From assembly GCA_031255985.1 (NCBI GenBank), contig JAIRRL010000114.1, positions 1-5,844 on the forward strand: a DNA stretch of 5,844 nt, given 5' to 3'. Each line of letters begins with the position of its first letter. Positions within the stretch are counted from its first letter, which is position 1. The DNA is from Gracilibacteraceae bacterium (GTDB taxonomy: Bacteria > Bacillota > Desulfitobacteriia > Desulfitobacteriales > Syntrophobotulaceae). The notes below the pieces were generated by a model. It made no database searches. It was not told where the DNA came from and saw nothing but the letters and a program-made list of their open reading frames with translations. The translations under genes were made by a program, and so were the position numbers. Shown piece by piece: positions 4,888 to 5,844 of the stretch.

Positions 4888-4901
4888 CGGATGATCATCC
4901 G
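4888..4901. repeat. Perfect 14-bp palindrome upstream of the TA promoter
   Basis: CGGATGATCATCCG is fully self-complementary and contains the stop codon of the plus-strand fragment. It lies 31 bp upstream of the TA -35 box and could be a regulator site or a weak hairpin for upstream transcription. Confidence 0.55.
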
Positions 4902-4931
4902 CTTGCTTGCGCTTAAACCGTCGGTCGGGAG

Positions 4932-4960
4932 TTGCGCGAATCGCGCGGTTATGCTATACT
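4932..4960 (+). promoter_or_regulatory. Promoter of the toxin-antitoxin operon
   Basis: TTGCGC (4932-4937), a 17-bp spacer and TATACT (4955-4960) preceded by TGC (extended -10) form a good sigma-70 promoter. Transcription would start near 4967, about 20 nt before the antitoxin ATG, with AAAGGAGG in between. Confidence 0.75.
4934..4946. promoter_or_regulatory. Candidate TA operator overlapping the -35 region
   Basis: GCGCGA-A-TCGCGC is a perfect dyad that overlaps the -35 hexamer and first half of the spacer. Type II TA operons are commonly repressed by the antitoxin or the complex at such palindromes, so this is the likely autoregulatory site. Confidence 0.6.
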
Positions 4961-4988
4961 TAAACCGTACAGATAAAGGAGGCGCGCC

Positions 4989-5207
4989 ATGCTAATAACG
5001 GCAACCGAACTGAAAGCGAACATGGGCCGGTATCTTGATGTCGCAAGCGATGAGGATATATTTGTAAGCCGCAAAGGCAAAATCATCGTCAAGATATCGA
5101 ATCCGGCAAAAGATAAGGTCGCCATGCTCGACAGCCTCGTCGGCATTGCCGAAGACGTGAACCTTTCCGCGGAGGAAGCTCGCGCAGAAAGGTTGACCCT
5201 AAAGTGA
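4989..5207 (+). CDS. Phd/YefM family antitoxin of a type II TA system
   Basis: This 72-residue antitoxin starts at ATG 4989, six bases after AAGGAGG. The N-terminal half, ITATELKANMGRYLDVASDE (3-22) followed by DIFVSRKGKIIVKIS, matches the Phd/YefM DNA-binding and dimerisation fold: helix, then two beta strands around an R-K-G turn. The C-terminal half (about 40-72), ending SAEEARAERLTLK, is the charged, flexible part that wraps and neutralises the toxin. It would bind the PIN toxin and repress the shared promoter, probably at the palindrome 4934-4946. Its stop codon overlaps the toxin start by 4 nt (GTGA), the coupling normal for such pairs. The full-length frame gives no sign of decay. Confidence 0.92.
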   Translation: MLITATELKANMGRYLDVASDEDIFVSRKGKIIVKISNPAKDKVAMLDSLVGIAEDVNLSAEEARAERLTLK

Positions 5208-5668
5208 GGGTCGTCTTAGATACGAATATCATCGTCGATGTTCTTGAGCGGCGCGAGGATTTTTTTGACGATTCCTATGCAATCCTCAAGTTTGCCGCTG
5301 AAGACAAATTGGACGCCTGCACGCCTGCGGGAAGCATTGCTGACATATATTACATCCTTCGAAAGAGCAGAAAGAGTTCCGCGGCGGCGCAGAATGCGAT
5401 CGCAACGCTGATTCAGCTCGTTCGCGTCTGTGATACGGCGGCTACAGATATCGCTGACGCGCTTACACTCGGAATAGCGGACTTTGAGGATGCAATACTT
5501 GCGGCCACGGCAAGGCGAGAGAAAGCGGAATATATTATCACGCGCAACGAGCGCGATTTTGACCGGTCGCCCGTACCCGCCGCGTCTCCGTCGGATTTTG
5601 TTGCGCAAAATTCTCTGGCGCGGCGCGCGAAGCGTGAACCATACGATGAGGAACGGCCGTCGACTTGA
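5204..5668 (+). CDS. vapC: PIN domain toxin (VapC-type ribonuclease)
   Basis: This predicted Mg2+-dependent RNase toxin is held inactive by the preceding antitoxin. It starts at GTG 5204, overlapping the antitoxin TGA, and would be translated by coupling. PIN motifs: LDTNIIVDVL with Asp6 (4-13), SIADIYYILRK with Asp47 where many relatives have Glu, DFEDAILAATA with Asp93/Asp96, and EYIITRNERDF with Asp118. These supply the acidic metal-binding centre. Homology seems to end near PSDFVAQN (129-136), the usual close of this family at about 135-140 residues. The final residues (to 154) are Arg/Glu-rich, and the last codons plus the stop fall in transposase-derived DNA, so the tail is probably acquired. 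The core looks intact and likely functional. Cleavage target unknown. Confidence 0.92.
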   Translation: MRVVLDTNIIVDVLERREDFFDDSYAILKFAAEDKLDACTPAGSIADIYYILRKSRKSSAAAQNAIATLIQLVRVCDTAATDIADALTLGIADFEDAILAATARREKAEYIITRNERDFDRSPVPAASPSDFVAQNSLARRAKREPYDEERPST

Positions 5669-5829
5669 TTGGTTCCACTGCCACAACGACTGGACTCAAG
5701 GTTTACTGTGTGAGGGATGACACAGACTATAAGCTGGCCCAAAAGGTGTCAGACGAAGAGTTCAAAATGATCAAAATCAAATATCTTGAGCCATTTGCAT
5801 CATGGAATTACATCATCTCGCCGAGATGA
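5659..5829 (+). pseudogene. Remnant of ISAzo13-type transposase C-terminus
   Basis: In a frame different from the toxin's, 56 codons read VDLIGSTATTTGLKVYCVRD, then DTDYKLAQKVSDEEFKMIKI and KYLEPFASWNYIISPR before TGA 5827-5829. The order V-x-L-I-G-S-T-x-T-x-x-G-L-x-V, then K-V-S-D-E-E and S-W-N-Y-x-I-x-P-R, is what I recognise as the closing segment of ISAzo13 (Rhodopirellula-type DDE) transposases. The catalytic parts and start are missing, and an in-frame TGA at 5647-5649 precedes it, so it is a dead fragment. It overlaps the end of the toxin gene by 10 bases. No terminal inverted repeat can be assigned in the 15 bases that remain after it. The family call is from memory, not a search. Confidence 0.75.
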
Positions 5830-5844
5830 AACAATCATGTTATT

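Larger units (their letters stand above)
4742..4894 (+). pseudogene. Protein-like C-terminal fragment of unknown family
   Basis: An open plus frame of 50 codons begins right after an in-frame TGA (4739-4741) and ends at TGA 4892-4894. It reads YDLVALSIITDSGVFSSGQG, then YFLSTHPTEEPNYFTYFRLS and DGKVLPPDFG. The Gly, Asp, Pro and aromatic pattern looks like a genuine folded protein terminus rather than a chance frame. There is no ATG (only a TTG at 4748) and no ribosome binding site, so it is best read as the tail of a gene whose front has been lost or frameshifted. No family is recognised. A chance open frame cannot be excluded. Confidence 0.35.
4912..4968. repeat. 10-bp direct repeat flanking the TA promoter
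   Basis: CTTAAACCGT occurs exactly at 4912-4921 and 4959-4968, 47 bp apart. One copy is upstream of the -35 box and the other begins at the end of the -10 box, in the transcribed leader. It may be a repeated operator element. Confidence 0.55.

Noticed and set aside
5216..5686. 156-codon minus-strand frame opposite the toxin
   Set aside because: Arg/Ile-rich product with no motif; the plus strand encodes the PIN motifs.

Overview
The window looks like chromosomal DNA of a moderately GC-rich Gram-positive anaerobe, most likely a member of the Clostridia. That is inferred from the strong AGGAGG-type ribosome binding sites, a DUF4860-like protein of the kind I associate with clostridia, and a TipA-like MerR regulator. 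No RNA gene or CRISPR array is visible, and the species cannot be named from the sequence.

The left 2.2 kb (1-2217, minus strand) is a tightly packed cluster of a type II secretion / type IV pilus-like system. In transcription order it holds a GspF/PilC-type inner-membrane platform protein, a 116-residue single-span membrane protein, a DUF4860-like single-span protein, and a prepilin-like protein cut by the window edge. Start and stop codons overlap or lie 3-6 nt apart, so this is one operon. The ATPase, prepilin peptidase and major pilin are not in the window. Upstream on the same strand (2287-3300) lies a lipoprotein with a transglutaminase-like Cys-His-Asp domain. It has its own strong extended -10 promoter, which may also drive the pilus-like genes.

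The stretch 3301-3493 is dense in symmetry: the promoter, a 13-bp-arm A/T hairpin just upstream of it, and two abutting perfect palindromes, the second of which contains the stop codon of the next gene. That gene (3494-4285, minus) is a MerR activator with a C-terminal TipAS-type drug-binding domain. Its promoter has the 19-bp spacer and internal dyad typical of MerR-controlled promoters, which implies autoregulation.

The 4286-4988 stretch is accessory, patchwork DNA. It contains A/T-rich direct repeats, a possible tiny acidic ORF with its own promoter and ribosome binding site, a 22-bp inverted-repeat pair bounding 181 bp, and a protein-like plus-strand fragment without a start codon.

At 4932-5668 (plus) is a complete type II toxin-antitoxin operon: a Phd/YefM-type antitoxin overlapping a PIN-domain (VapC-type) toxin by 4 nt, with a palindromic operator candidate in its promoter. 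The toxin reading frame ends inside a 56-codon remnant of the C-terminus of an ISAzo13-type transposase (5659-5829), so the toxin's last few codons are probably recruited from mobile-element DNA.

No clearly new multi-gene system is evident. The points most worth a second look are the lipoprotein/pilus-like gene pairing, the MerR control region, the 181-bp inverted-repeat segment, and the toxin/transposase junction.
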